DNA from: Henricia sp. BOLD:AAB3569
Lineage: Eukaryota > Echinodermata > Asteroidea > Spinulosida > Echinasteridae
Assembly (NCBI GenBank): GCA_037783545.1
Contig: JBBELK010001208.1
Span: 62,001-126,000 of the forward strand
Reading direction: 5' to 3'
Length of the DNA stretch: 64,000 nt
The notes below the pieces were generated by a model. It was not told the DNA's origin. It made no database searches and saw only the letters and a list, made by a program, of their open reading frames with translations. This document shows, piece after piece, positions 1 through 9,954 of the stretch. Made by a program: the position numbers and the translations under genes. Within the stretch, counting starts at the first letter, position 1, and each line of letters starts with the position of its first letter.

Positions 1-364
1 CGACAGTCCGAAGGACTGAGCATGCGCACGAGTTAGGAGTACACCAAAGAGGTGCGTACAGACAGCCACAGGTTGCGGGAGCAGCCAGGAAGCCTCAACC
101 CAGTTTTCCCTAAACTCTGAAATTTCTCTGCCATTTCCCGGCGAAAGTCTGTCAATTTTTTAGGACAAGTGCGCAATATAGAGTGTTTGGAGCATGCAAA
201 ATTTGAAGTTCGTCGGAAAATTTTTCGACCTCCAAATTTGCCGACGTTTGGACCACACTTTGACCAAAATCCCGTCCCAAACTGGGCCGTGTCAACGACA
301 GTCCGAAGGACTGAGCATGCGCACGAGTCAGGAGTACACCAAAGAGGTGCGTACAGACAGCCAC

Positions 365-940
365 AGTTTGCGTGAGCAGTCACGAATCCCGAACCCAGTT
401 TTCCCTAAACTTTGAAATTTCCCGGCGAAAGTCTGTCAATTTGTTAGGACAAGTGCGCAATATAGAGAGTTTGGAGCAAGCAAAATTTGAAGTTCGTCGG
501 AAGATTTTTCGACCTCCAAATTTGCCGACGTTTGGACCACACTTTGACCAAATTGCCGAGCCAAACTGGGCTGCGTCAACGACAGTCCGAAGGACTGAGC
601 ATGCGCACGACTCAGAAGTACACCAAAGAGGTGTGTACAGACAGCCACGGTTTGCGTGAGCAGTCAGGAATCCCGAGCCCAGTTTTCCCTAAACTTTGAA
701 ATTTCTCTGCCATTTCCCGGCGAAAGTCTGTCAATTTTTGAAGTTCGTCGGAATATTTTTCGACCTCCAAATTTGCCGACGTTTGGACCACACTTTGACC
801 AAATTGCCGAGCCAAACTGGGCTGCGTCAACGACAGTCCGAAGGACTGAGCATGCGCACGACTCAGGAGTACACCAAAGAGGTGTGTACAGACAGCCACG
901 GTTTGCGTGAGCAGTCAGGAATCCCAACCCAGTTTTCCCT
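365..940. repeat. Island of type B monomers inside the type A block
   Basis: Between about 362 and 940 the diagnostic positions switch from A to B: ACCAAATTGCCGAGCC, GGGCTGCGTCAACG, CACGACTCAG, GTGTGTACAG and GTTTGCGTGAGCAGTCAGG. They switch back to A at AAACTCTGAAAT near 941. Both switches fall inside monomers without breaking the register. The block also contains an 11-bp deletion near 418 and a 44-bp deletion near 735. This pattern fits gene conversion or a double exchange with the B domain. Confidence 0.85.
715..770. repeat. Truncated monomer junction (44-bp deletion)
   Basis: Near 735 the sequence runs from GTCTGTCAATTTTT directly into GAAGTTCGTCGG. This skips the segment that normally carries AGGACAAGTGCGCAATATAG and the GCATGC motif. 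The local period drops to 251 bp. The breakpoints share an ATTT-like microhomology, consistent with slippage or microhomology-mediated joining. Confidence 0.8.
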
Positions 941-1865
941 AAACTCTGAAATTTCTCTGCCATTTCCCGGCGAAAGTCTGTCAATTTTTTAGGACAAGTG
1001 CGCAATATAGAGTGTTTGGAGCATGCAAAATTTGAAGTTCGTCGGAAAATTTTTCGACCTCCAAATTTGCCGACTTTTGGACCACACTTTGACCAAAATC
1101 CCGTCCCAAACTGGGCCGTGTCAACGACAGTCCGAAGGACTGAGCATGCGCACGAGTCAGGAGTACACCAAAGAGGTGCGTACAGACAGCCACAGGTTGC
1201 GGGAGCAGCCAGGAAGCCTCAACCCAGTTTTCCCTAAACTCTGAAATTTCTCTGCCATTTCCCGGCGAAAGTCTGTCAATTTGTTAGGACAAGTGCGCAA
1301 TATAGAGTGTTTGGAGCATGCAAAATTTGAAGTTCGTCGGAAAATTTTTCGACCTCCAAATTTGCCGACGTTTGGACCACGCTTTGACCAAAATCCCGTC
1401 CCAAACTGGGCCGTGTCAACGACAGTCCGAAGGACTGAGCATGCGCACGAGTCAGGAGTACACCAAAGAGGTGCGTACAGACAGCCACAGGTTGCGGGAG
1501 CAGCCAGGAAGCCTCAACCCAGTTTTCCCTAAACTCTGAAATTTCTCTGCCATTTCCCGGCGAAAGTCTGTCAATTTTTTAGGACAAGTGCGCAATATAG
1601 AGTGTTTGGAGCATGCAAAATTTGAAGTTCGTCGGAAAATGTTTCGACCTCCAAATTTGCCGACGTTTGGACCACACTTTGACCAAAATCCCGTCCCAAA
1701 CTGGGCCGTGTCAACGACAGTCCGAAGGACTGAGCATGCGCACGAGTCAGGAGTACACCAAAGAGGTGCGTACAGACAGCCACATGTTGCGGGAGCAGCC
1801 AGGAAGCCTCAACCCAGTTTTCCCTAAACTCTGAAATTTCTCTGCCATTTCCCGGCGAAAGTCTG

Positions 1866-3351
1866 TCAGTTTTTTAGGACAAGTGCGCAATATAGAGTGT
1901 TTGGAGCAAGCAAAATTTGAAGTTCGTCGGAAAATGTTTCGACCTCCAAATTTGCCGACGTTTGGACCACACTTTGACCAAAATCCCGTCCCAAACTGGG
2001 CCGTGTCAACGACAGTCCGAAGGACTGAGCATGCGCACGAGTCAGTAGTACACCAAAGAGGTGCGTACAGACAGCCACAGGTTGCGGGAGCAGCCAGGAA
2101 GCCTCAACCCAGTTTTGCCTAAACTCTGAAATTTCTCTGCCATTTCCCGGCGAAAGTCTGTCAATTTTTTAGGACAAGTGCGCAATATAGAGTGTTTGGA
2201 GCATGCAAAATTTGAAGTTCGTCGGAAAATTTTTCGACCTCCAAATTTGCCGACGTTTGGACCACACTTTGACCAAAATCCCGTCCCAAACTGGGCCGTG
2301 TCAACGACAGTCCGAAGGACTGAGCATGCGCACGAGTCAGGAGTACACCAAAGAGGTGCGTACAGACAGCCACAGGTTGCGGGAGCAGCCAGGAAGCCTC
2401 AACCCAGTTTTCCCTAAACTCTGAAATTTCTCTGCCATTTCCCGGCGAAAGTCTGTCAATTTTTTAGGACAAGTGCGCAATATAGAGTGTTTGGAGCATG
2501 CAACATTTGAAGTTCGTCGGAAAATTTTTCGACCTCCAAATTTGCCGACGTTTGGACCACACTTTGACCAAAATCCCGTCCCAAACTGGGCCGTGTCAAC
2601 GACAGTCCGAAGGACTGAGCATGCGCACGAGTCAGGAGTACACCAAAGAGGTGCGTACAGACAGCCACAGGTTGCGGGAGCAGCCAGGAAGCCTCAACCC
2701 AGTTTTGCCTAAACTCTGAAATTTCTCTGCCATTTCCCGGCGAAAGTCTGTCAATTTTTTAGGACAAGTGCGCAATATAGAGTGTTTGGAGCATGCAAAA
2801 TTTGAAGTTCGTCGGAAAATTTTTCGACCTCCAAATTTGCCGACGTTTGGACCACACTTTGACCAAAATCCCGTCCCAAACTGGGCCGTGTCAACGACAG
2901 TCCGAAGGACTGAGCATGCGCACGAGTCAGGAGTACACCAAAGAGGTGCGTACAGACAGCCACAGGTTGCGGGAGCAGCCAGGAAGCCTCAACCCAGTTT
3001 TCCCTAAACTCTGAAATTTCTCTGCCATTTCCCGGCGAAAGTCTGTCAATTTTTTAGGACAAGTGCGCAATATAGAGTGTTTGGAGCATGCAACATTTGA
3101 AGTTCGTCGGAAAATTTTTCGACCTCCAAATTTGCCGACGTTTGGACCACACTTTGACCAAAATCCCGTCCCAAACTGGGCCGTGTCAACGACAGTCCGA
3201 AGGACTGAGCATGCGCACGAGTCAGGAGTACACCAAAGAGGTGCGTACAGACAGCCACAGGTTGCGGGAGCAGCCAGAAGCCTCAACCCAGTTTTGCCTA
3301 AACTCTGAAATTTCTCTGCCATTTCCCGGCGAAAGTCTGTCAATTTTTTAG
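1866..3351. repeat. 590-bp dimeric higher-order repeat in type A
   Basis: Private variants recur every second monomer. CAGTTTTGCC replaces CAGTTTTCCC at about 2111, 2701 and 3290, and GCAACATTTG replaces GCAAAATTTG at about 2500 and 3090. The spacing of about 590 bp shows that a two-monomer block was amplified as a unit. Confidence 0.8.
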
Positions 3352-3375
3352 GACAAGTGCGCAATATAGAGTGTT

Positions 3376-4806
3376 TTGAGCATGCAAAATTTGAAGTTCG
3401 TCAGAAAAATTTTTCGACCTCCAAATTTGCCGACGTTTGGACCACACTTTGACCAAAATCCCGTCCCAAACTGGGCCGTGTCAACGACAGTCCGAAGGAC
3501 TGAGCATGCGCACGAGTCAGGAGTACACCAAAGATGTGCGTACAGACAGCCACAGGTTGCGGGAGCAGCCAGGAAGCCTCAACCCAGTTTTCCCTAAACT
3601 CTGAATTTCCTCTGCCATTTCCCGGCGAAAGTCTGTCAATTTTTTAGGACAAGTGCGCAATATAGAGTGTTTGGAGCATGCAAAATTTAAAGTTCGTCGG
3701 AAAATTGTTCGACCTCCAAATTTGCCGACGTTTGGACCACACTTTGACCAAAATCCCGTCCCAAACTGGGCTGTGTCAACGACAGTCCGAAGGACTGAGC
3801 ATGCGCACAAGTCAGGAGTACACCAAAGAGGTGCGTACAGACAGCCACAGGTTGCGGGAGCAGCCAGGAAGCCTCAACCCAGTTTTCCCTAAACTCTGAA
3901 ATTTCTCTGCCATTTCCCGGCGAAAGTCTGTCAATTTTTTAGGACAAGTGCGCAATATAGAGTGTTTGGAGCATTCAAAATTTGAAGTTCGTCGGAGAAT
4001 TTTTCGACCTCCAAATTTGCCGACGTTTGGACCACACTTTGACCAAAATCCCGTCCCAAACTGGGCCGTGTCAACGACAGTCCGAAGGACTGAGCATGCG
4101 CACGAGTCAGGAGTACACCAAAGATGTGCGTACAGACAGCCACAGGTTGCGGGAGCAGCCAGGAAGCCTCAACCCAGTTTTCCCTAAACTCTGAATTTCC
4201 TCTGCCATTTCCCGGCGAAAGTCTGTCAATTTTTTAGGACAAGTGCGCAATATAGAGTGTTTGGAGCATGCAAAATTTAAAGTTCGTCGGAAAATTGTTC
4301 GACCTCCAAATTTGCAGACGTTTGGACCACACTTTGACCAAAATCCCGTCCCAAACTGGGCTGTGTCAACGACAGTCCGAAGGACTGAGCATGCGCACAA
4401 GTCAGGAGTACACCAAAGAGGTGCGTACAGACAGCCACAGGTTGCGGGAGCAGCCAGGAAGCCTCAACCCAGTTTTCCCTAAACTCTGAAATTTCTCTGC
4501 CATTTCCCGGCGAAAGTCTGTCAATTTTTTAGGACAAGTGCGCAATATAGAGTGTTTGGAGCATTCAAAATTTGAAGTTCGTCGGAGAATTTTTCGACCT
4601 CCAAATTTGCCGACGTTTGGACCACACTTTGACCAAAATCCCGTCCCAAACTGGGCCGTGTCAACGACAGTCCGAAGGACTGAGCATGCGCACGAGTCAG
4701 GAGTACACCAAAGAGGTGCGTACAGACAGCCACAGGTTGCGGGAGCAGCCAGGAAGCCTCAACCCAGTTTTCCCTAAACTCTGAAATTTCTCTGCCATTT
4801 CCCGGC
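3376..4806. repeat. Second 590-bp dimeric higher-order repeat in type A
   Basis: Monomers alternate between two subtypes. One has AAATTTAAAG, GGAAAATTGTTCG and CACAAGTCAGG (about 3684 and 4274). The other has GCATTCAAAA and CGGAGAATTTTT (about 3971 and 4561). The variant AAAGATGTGCG occurs near 3531 and 4121. The offset is exactly 590 bp. Confidence 0.82.
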
Positions 4807-6404
4807 GAAAGTCTGTCATTTTTTTAGGACAAGTGCGCAATATAGAGTGTTTGGAGCATGCAAAATTTGAAGTTCGTCGGAAAATTGTTCGACCTCCAAA
4901 TTTGCCGACGTTTGGACCACACTTTGACCAAAATCCCGTCCCAAACTGGGCCGTGTCAACGACAGTCCGAAGGACTGAGCATGCGCACGAGTCAGGAGTA
5001 CACCAAAGAGGTGCGTACAGACAGCCACAGGTTGCGGGAGCAGCCAGGAAGCCTCAACCCAGTTTTCCCTAAACTCTGAAATTTCTCTGCCATTTCCCGG
5101 CGAAAGTCTGTCAATTTTTTAGGACAAGTGCGCAATATAGAGTGTTTGGAGCATGCAAAATTTGAAGTTCGTCGGAAAATTTTTCGACCTCCAAATTTGC
5201 CGACGTTTGGACCACACTTTGACAAAAATCCCGTCCCAAACTGGGCCGTGTCAACGACAGTCCGAAAGACTGAGCATGCGCACGAGTCAGGAGTACACCA
5301 AAGAGGTGCGTACAGACAGCCACAGGTTGCGGGAGCAGCCAGGAAGCCTCAACCCAGTTTTCCCTAAACTCTGAATTTCCTCTGCCATTTCCCGGCGAAA
5401 GTCTGTCATTTTTTTAGGACAAGTGCGCAATATAGAGTGTTTGGAGCATTCAAAATTTGAAGTTCGTCGGATAATTTTTCGACCTCCAAATTTGCCGACG
5501 TTTGGACCACACTTTGACCAAAATCCCGTCCCAAACTGGGCCGTGTCAACGACAGTCCGAAAGACTGAGCATGCGCACGAGTCAGGAGTACACCAAAGAG
5601 GTGCGTACAGACAGCCACAGGTTGCGGGAGCAGCCAGGAAGCCTCAACCCAGTTTTCCCTAAACTCTGAATTTCCTCTGCCATTTCCCGGCGAAAGTCTG
5701 TCAATTTTTTAGGACAAGTGCGCAATATAGAGTGTTTGGAGCATTCAAAATTTGAAGTTCGTCGGATAATTTTTCGACCTCCAAATTTGCCGACGTTTGG
5801 ACCACACTTTGACCAAAATCCCGTCCCAAACTGGGCCGTGTCAACGACAGTCCGAAGGACTGAGCATGCGCACGAGTCAGGAGTACACCAAAGAGGTGCG
5901 TACAGACAGCCACAGGTTGCGGGAGCAGCCAGGAAGCCTCAACCCAGTTTTCCCTAAACTCTGAAATTTCTCTGCCATTTCCCGGCGAAAGTCTGTCATT
6001 TTTTTAGGACAAGTGCGCAATATAGAGTGTTTGGAGCATGCAAAATTTGAAGTTCGTCGGAAAATTGTTCGACCTCCAAATTTGCCGACGTTTGGACCAC
6101 ACTTTGACCAAAATCCCGTCCCAAACTGGGCCGTGTCAACGACAGTCCGAAGGACTGAGCATGCGCACAAGTCAGGAGTACACCAAAGAGGTGCGTACAG
6201 ACAGCCACAGGTTGCGGGAGCAGCCAGGAAGCCTCAACCCAGTTTTCCCTAAACTCTGAAATTTCTCTGCCATTTCCCGTCGAAAGTCTGTCAATTTTTT
6301 AGGACAAGTGCGCAATATAGAGTGTTTGGAGCATTCAAAATTTGAAGTTCGTCGGAGAATTTTTCGACCTCCAAATTTGCCGACGTTTGGACCACACTTT
6401 GACC

Positions 6405-6410
6405 AAAATC
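6405..6410. repeat. Target-site duplication, left copy (AAAATC)
   Basis: The satellite ends here in GACCAAAATC, directly next to the 3' end of the element. The same six bases recur at 11607-11612 on the other side. If one mismatch is allowed the duplication extends to about 11 bp (TGACCAAAATC here, TGACAAAAATC at 11602-11612). Confidence 0.8.
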
Positions 6411-6568
6411 AGTTTTTGAAATTGTTTTATTTTACAATAAACAATACTGCTATTTACAAACGATAAAAATAAACCAGCTTTTTAAACATTATGTCAAACC
6501 AAATGCTAGACTGTCAAAAGGTAACAAAATGAAAACGGTACACTTTAAATTTAAGTTACAGAACAACC
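6411..6568 (-). other. Retrotransposon 3' UTR without poly(A) tail
   Basis: This is 158 AT-rich nucleotides between the ORF2 stop (TAA, 6569-6571) and the target site. On the sense strand it ends in TTTCAAAAACT directly against the satellite. There is no oligo(A), oligo(T) or microsatellite tail. A TTAAATTTAA palindrome lies at 6545-6554. The reverse transcriptase of such elements usually recognises its own 3' UTR, and I infer that role here. Confidence 0.8.
6426..6431 (-). promoter_or_regulatory. Candidate polyadenylation signal (AATAAA on the minus strand)
   Basis: The plus strand reads TTTATT, which is AATAAA in the sense direction, 15 nt upstream of the last element base. The position suits a cleavage and polyadenylation signal, but the region is AT-rich and the integrated copy has no tail, so its use is unproven. 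Confidence 0.45.
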
Positions 6569-9500
6569 TTACTTTAGGCATCGTTTTAAACGAGAAATTA
6601 TTTCGTTCGAAGTAAACCGTTTGTTATTATACTTTGCTTCATTTCGTACTAACCAAACAGTTGTACGAAACACACTGTATTGTTGGGCCAGTTTAGTTTC
6701 CATTTTCTTCAAATTGGGCATTTGAAACAATGAAAAGACCAATGTGTTCGTGTCAATTGTGTCGGCAGCAGTGTGGTTGATTCTGCTCACGTGTGCACCA
6801 AACCATTCTGCAACAGGCTGGACAACACGGCACTGTACATAGGCATGCTGAATGGTTTCGAATTGGTGACAATGTGGGCAAAGTCCCTTGGCATTAAATA
6901 ACTTTCTAGTTCGGCTGCCAATAGGAAGAACATCGTGAACTATCTTAAAATTCAAGGAAACCTGCTTATTGCTCAGTTTAGCACACAATGTGCGCTTCCA
7001 CACGGTAGCCCAATCTTTGGTTGGATAAACCCTTTGTATTTTGGGTTCGGATTTCATGGTGTCTGAAATAGTGGCCAAGTGTTCTTTGAATCTGACATGT
7101 TTCCAATCTGCCTCATGATTTTGAAACTGTCGAAAGTGCCCCAGAGCCAGTCGATAAAATTTCGGCTGTGTGTCGGAGTGAGGTAGATTGTCACGTGCTA
7201 ATGACGGATCTACACTTCTCAGCGTCAGACCACACCAATAGCGCGCAAGAACTCGCCATTTAGCCGGCTTTGTATCTAGCAGATTTGAAATATGAACGCC
7301 CAGCATAGCGGCTACTCTATTTTCAAGGTTTAGTACACCCATTCCACCTTCAGATAGAGGGAGAAACATGGTGTTTCGACTAACATTTTCTACCTTGTTG
7401 TCCCAAACAAAACCAAAAATTATTTTGTTAATTTCTTGAATAACTTTCTTCGAAGGTGGGGCAACTTCTGCTAGGAACCAAACTTTAGACAAAATGAAAA
7501 TATTTACAACATTAACTCTACCCTTCATTGAAAAATTACAGTCTTCCCATTCATTAATACACGCCCTGAGCTGGTTTGTTTTGTCTTTCCACATTCTAGT
7601 GTAAATATCATCATACCCGAACATAACACCAACTATTTTTGTGGAGTGTACCCAGGAAATGTCAACTGGGCCAGAACTACGATTTTTCCAACAGCCAAGA
7701 AAAACACCGCTAGTTTTCTGGGGGTTAAGTTTAGCGTTGGATGCGCGTTCGTATCTCTCGACAAGCTTAAAACTATTGATGATAGACGCATCATCCGACA
7801 AGATGAGAGTCATATCATCAGCATACATCGAAACTTTGGCTTCAATGCCCCCGGGCAATTTGGCACCTTGGATTTTCCGATCCGCCCTAATTGCACAAGC
7901 CAGAGGTTCAAGGGCAAGGATGTAAAGCAATGGGGACAACGGGCAGCCCTGCCGAACGCCTCTGGAGAGTGAAAATGGGTCGGAAACATTGCCATTGCAT
8001 ATTACCGAACTTGAAATGTCCGTATACAAAATTGAAACCCATCTGCAAAACGTATCACCAAAGCCAAACTTCTGAAGAATTTGCCTAAGATAACGCCAGT
8101 CAACTCTATCAAACGCTTTTTGCTGATCGAGAGATACGAACGCAACGCGCATGTTTTTCTGATCTACGTAATCTTGGATATTACGGAGCAGATGTGCATT
8201 GTCAGTAATACTTCTCCCGGCTACAGAACAAGTCTGATCCTCGTGGATGATTGACGGTAGAATTTGTCTAACTCTGTTTGCAAGAATTTTGGCTATTACC
8301 TTATAGTCAACATTCAATAGCGATATAGGCCTCCAATTGCCAATATCGTCACGACTACCCTTGTTTTTGAACAACAATGTGATCAGGCCAGATCTTTGAC
8401 TTGTACTTAAGCTACCGTCAATAAAAACTGCATTGATTACGTCGCACAAATCCTGACCCACTTCGTCAAAAAAATCTTTATAATACTCTACGGGTATGCC
8501 GTCCGAGCCCGGAGACTTTCCCGCTGGCATACTAAACAATGCCCGTTTTACTTCATCGACGGTCACTGACCCCTCGAGTAACAATTGTTCCTCGGGGCTC
8601 AGCGATCTATCAATGGTGCTTTTGAAAAAATCGATTTCCTTTTGATCTATGTTGCCTTCAGTGTACAAATTGTCATAGTAGTCTCTGCAGACGTTAGTCA
8701 TTTGGTTTTGGTCCGTGACCAGTCGACCGGAAAGGTCGTGAAGACTTTGCATTCTTTTGAGATCTGGGTCATTACTTGTTGGCTTAAAAACACCCCCTTC
8801 TCCACGCACTACGGGGCTTGAAATAGGAAAGCCGGATTTACACAAATTATCAAAATCTGCCCGCAAACCCCGTAGTTCGTCTACACATGCAAAATCTTGG
8901 TTGTTAATACGTTTTTGAAGAATACTAATTTTACTTAGAAGCTCCCTACGATAAATTTTACGCTGTCTAGATTCACCCACGGAAAATGCAATCACCGCTC
9001 GTTTCAATCGGGCTTTTCCCTTGTCCCACCATTCAACCAAATTATCAAATTTCCCTTTGTTTTGAACCCAGTTCGACCATTCTTCCTTAACCACAAGTCT
9101 GAAATCGTCCCTCCCCAGAAAGGAAGTATTCATTTTCCAAAATCCCCGCCCAATGTTTGAAACGGCATCAGAAGTCGTAAAGGAGACCATATCATGGTCC
9201 GAGAAAGGACAAGCAGTGATTGCACTTTGACATTCCATTGATAATTCACGTGACACATACAAACGGTCAATCCTGGAGGCACTTTGGTTCGAATGCCAAG
9301 TGAAACGCTTATCATGAGGGTTTTGAAGACGCCAAACGTCCTGTAAACCTCCCGTTTTGGCCAGAATTTTAACTTCGTAACTTCCTTTTGTGGCTTTCAA
9401 CATGTACGTTTTGCTCCCACTTTTAGAATCTAAATCCTTATTTTCGATGCAGTTAAAATCCCCGCCCAAAACAACATGCCTCATACCACAGTGATGTTTA

Positions 9501-9931
9501 CGCACTTCTTTTGAAAAGAATTCCTGCCTTTCGTGAGGATCATTCGGTCCATACACATTCACAATGCGTACCCTTTGTTTGGTATGAGGCATTGTTACGG
9601 TTAGGGATATAATGCGACCGTTGTTGTCACGCAAATTATCTACAGGACCCCACGAATGCCGTTTAGATAGCAAAATGGCTACCCCACGACTATTCCTACA
9701 ACCAAAAGACCAAAACCCAGTACCACCAAATTCATGAGACCATGCCCTGGCTTCAGAGAAGCCCGAAGCATGGGTTTCTTGTAATAATAAAATATCTACA
9801 TGCTGATTATTGCAAAACTGAAAAACATTACTTCGTTTTGTCTGGTTTCTTATACCGTTAACATTTAACGATGCAATGGTGAAATTAAACATTTGGAAAA
9901 ATACAAGAAATATAAACATCAAGTGAATCAT
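6569..9931 (-). CDS. ORF2 protein: APE-type endonuclease and reverse transcriptase
   Basis: 1120 codons, no internal stop. ORF2p of LINEs nicks target DNA and reverse-transcribes the element RNA from the nick. The endonuclease domain is about residues 16-250: SLNVNG (21-26), QETH with E52, VYGPN with Y127, GGDFN with D158 and N160, SRIDRLYVS (219-227) and SDH (244-246), so the expected catalytic residues are all present. The reverse transcriptase is about 460-780: GNWRPISLLN (531-540), motif A SLDQQKAFD with D602, RQGCPLSPLL (660-669) and YADD (703-706). Near the C terminus are C1018, C1021, H1029 and C1034, followed by W1043, the zinc-binding tail of L1/Tx1 elements. No RNase H or restriction-like endonuclease domain is evident. 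The ATG at 9931 lies 23 nt after the ORF1 stop; Met14 (9892), just before the first endonuclease strand, is an alternative start. Translation is probably by reinitiation after ORF1. Confidence 0.95.
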   Translation of the reverse strand: MIHLMFIFLVFFQMFNFTIASLNVNGIRNQTKRSNVFQFCNNQHVDILLLQETHASGFSEARAWSHEFGGTGFWSFGCRNSRGVAILLSKRHSWGPVDNLRDNNGRIISLTVTMPHTKQRVRIVNVYGPNDPHERQEFFSKEVRKHHCGMRHVVLGGDFNCIENKDLDSKSGSKTYMLKATKGSYEVKILAKTGGLQDVWRLQNPHDKRFTWHSNQSASRIDRLYVSRELSMECQSAITACPFSDHDMVSFTTSDAVSNIGRGFWKMNTSFLGRDDFRLVVKEEWSNWVQNKGKFDNLVEWWDKGKARLKRAVIAFSVGESRQRKIYRRELLSKISILQKRINNQDFACVDELRGLRADFDNLCKSGFPISSPVVRGEGGVFKPTSNDPDLKRMQSLHDLSGRLVTDQNQMTNVCRDYYDNLYTEGNIDQKEIDFFKSTIDRSLSPEEQLLLEGSVTVDEVKRALFSMPAGKSPGSDGIPVEYYKDFFDEVGQDLCDVINAVFIDGSLSTSQRSGLITLLFKNKGSRDDIGNWRPISLLNVDYKVIAKILANRVRQILPSIIHEDQTCSVAGRSITDNAHLLRNIQDYVDQKNMRVAFVSLDQQKAFDRVDWRYLRQILQKFGFGDTFCRWVSILYTDISSSVICNGNVSDPFSLSRGVRQGCPLSPLLYILALEPLACAIRADRKIQGAKLPGGIEAKVSMYADDMTLILSDDASIINSFKLVERYERASNAKLNPQKTSGVFLGCWKNRSSGPVDISWVHSTKIVGVMFGYDDIYTRMWKDKTNQLRACINEWEDCNFSMKGRVNVVNIFILSKVWFLAEVAPPSKKVIQEINKIIFGFVWDNKVENVSRNTMFLPLSEGGMGVLNLENRVAAMLGVHISNLLDTKPAKWRVLARYWCGLTLRSVDPSLARDNLPHSDTQPKFYRLALGHFRQFQNHEADWKHVRFKEHLATISDTMKSEPKIQRVYPTKDWATVWKRTLCAKLSNKQVSLNFKIVHDVLPIGSRTRKLFNAKGLCPHCHQFETIQHAYVQCRVVQPVAEWFGAHVSRINHTAADTIDTNTLVFSLFQMPNLKKMETKLAQQYSVFRTTVWLVRNEAKYNNKRFTSNEIISRLKRCLK

Positions 9932-9954
9932 GAAGTGAATCAGTTCGGGTCAAA
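9919..9954 (-). promoter_or_regulatory. ORF1/ORF2 junction with a 12-nt tandem duplication over the ORF2 start
   Basis: The ORF1 stop (TAG, 9955-9957) and the ORF2 ATG (9929-9931) are 23 nt apart and in different frames. In the sense direction TGATTCACTTCA (9942-9931) is followed at once by TGATTCACTTGA (9930-9919), identical at 11 of 12 positions; the ORF2 ATG spans their boundary. A short gap like this is usual for termination-reinitiation in two-ORF LINEs. Whether the duplication matters is unknown. Confidence 0.6.

Larger units (their letters stand above)
1..6410. repeat. 295-bp satellite array, left block (mainly type A monomers)
   Basis: About 21.7 head-to-tail copies of a 295-bp monomer; landmarks such as AGGACAAGTGCGCAATATAG recur every 295 bp. 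Type A is recognised by ACCAAAATCCCGTCCC, GGGCCGTGTCAACG, CACGAGTCAGG, GTGCGTACAG, GTTGCGGGAGCAGCCAGG, AAGCCTCAACCC and TAGAGTGTTTGG. Copies differ at only a few positions each. There are no spacers between copies, so it is a classical satellite rather than a CRISPR-like array. The last monomer stops at 6410, where the retrotransposon begins. No gene is supported in this block. Confidence 0.97.

Noticed and set aside
6411..6425. Similarity of the element end (AGTTTTTGAAATTG) to satellite AGTTTGAAATTT
   Set aside because: It is short, AT-rich and gapped, so chance cannot be excluded.
7641..8821. Plus-strand frames of 65-108 codons inside ORF2
   Set aside because: They are antisense shadows of the reverse transcriptase region without any motif.
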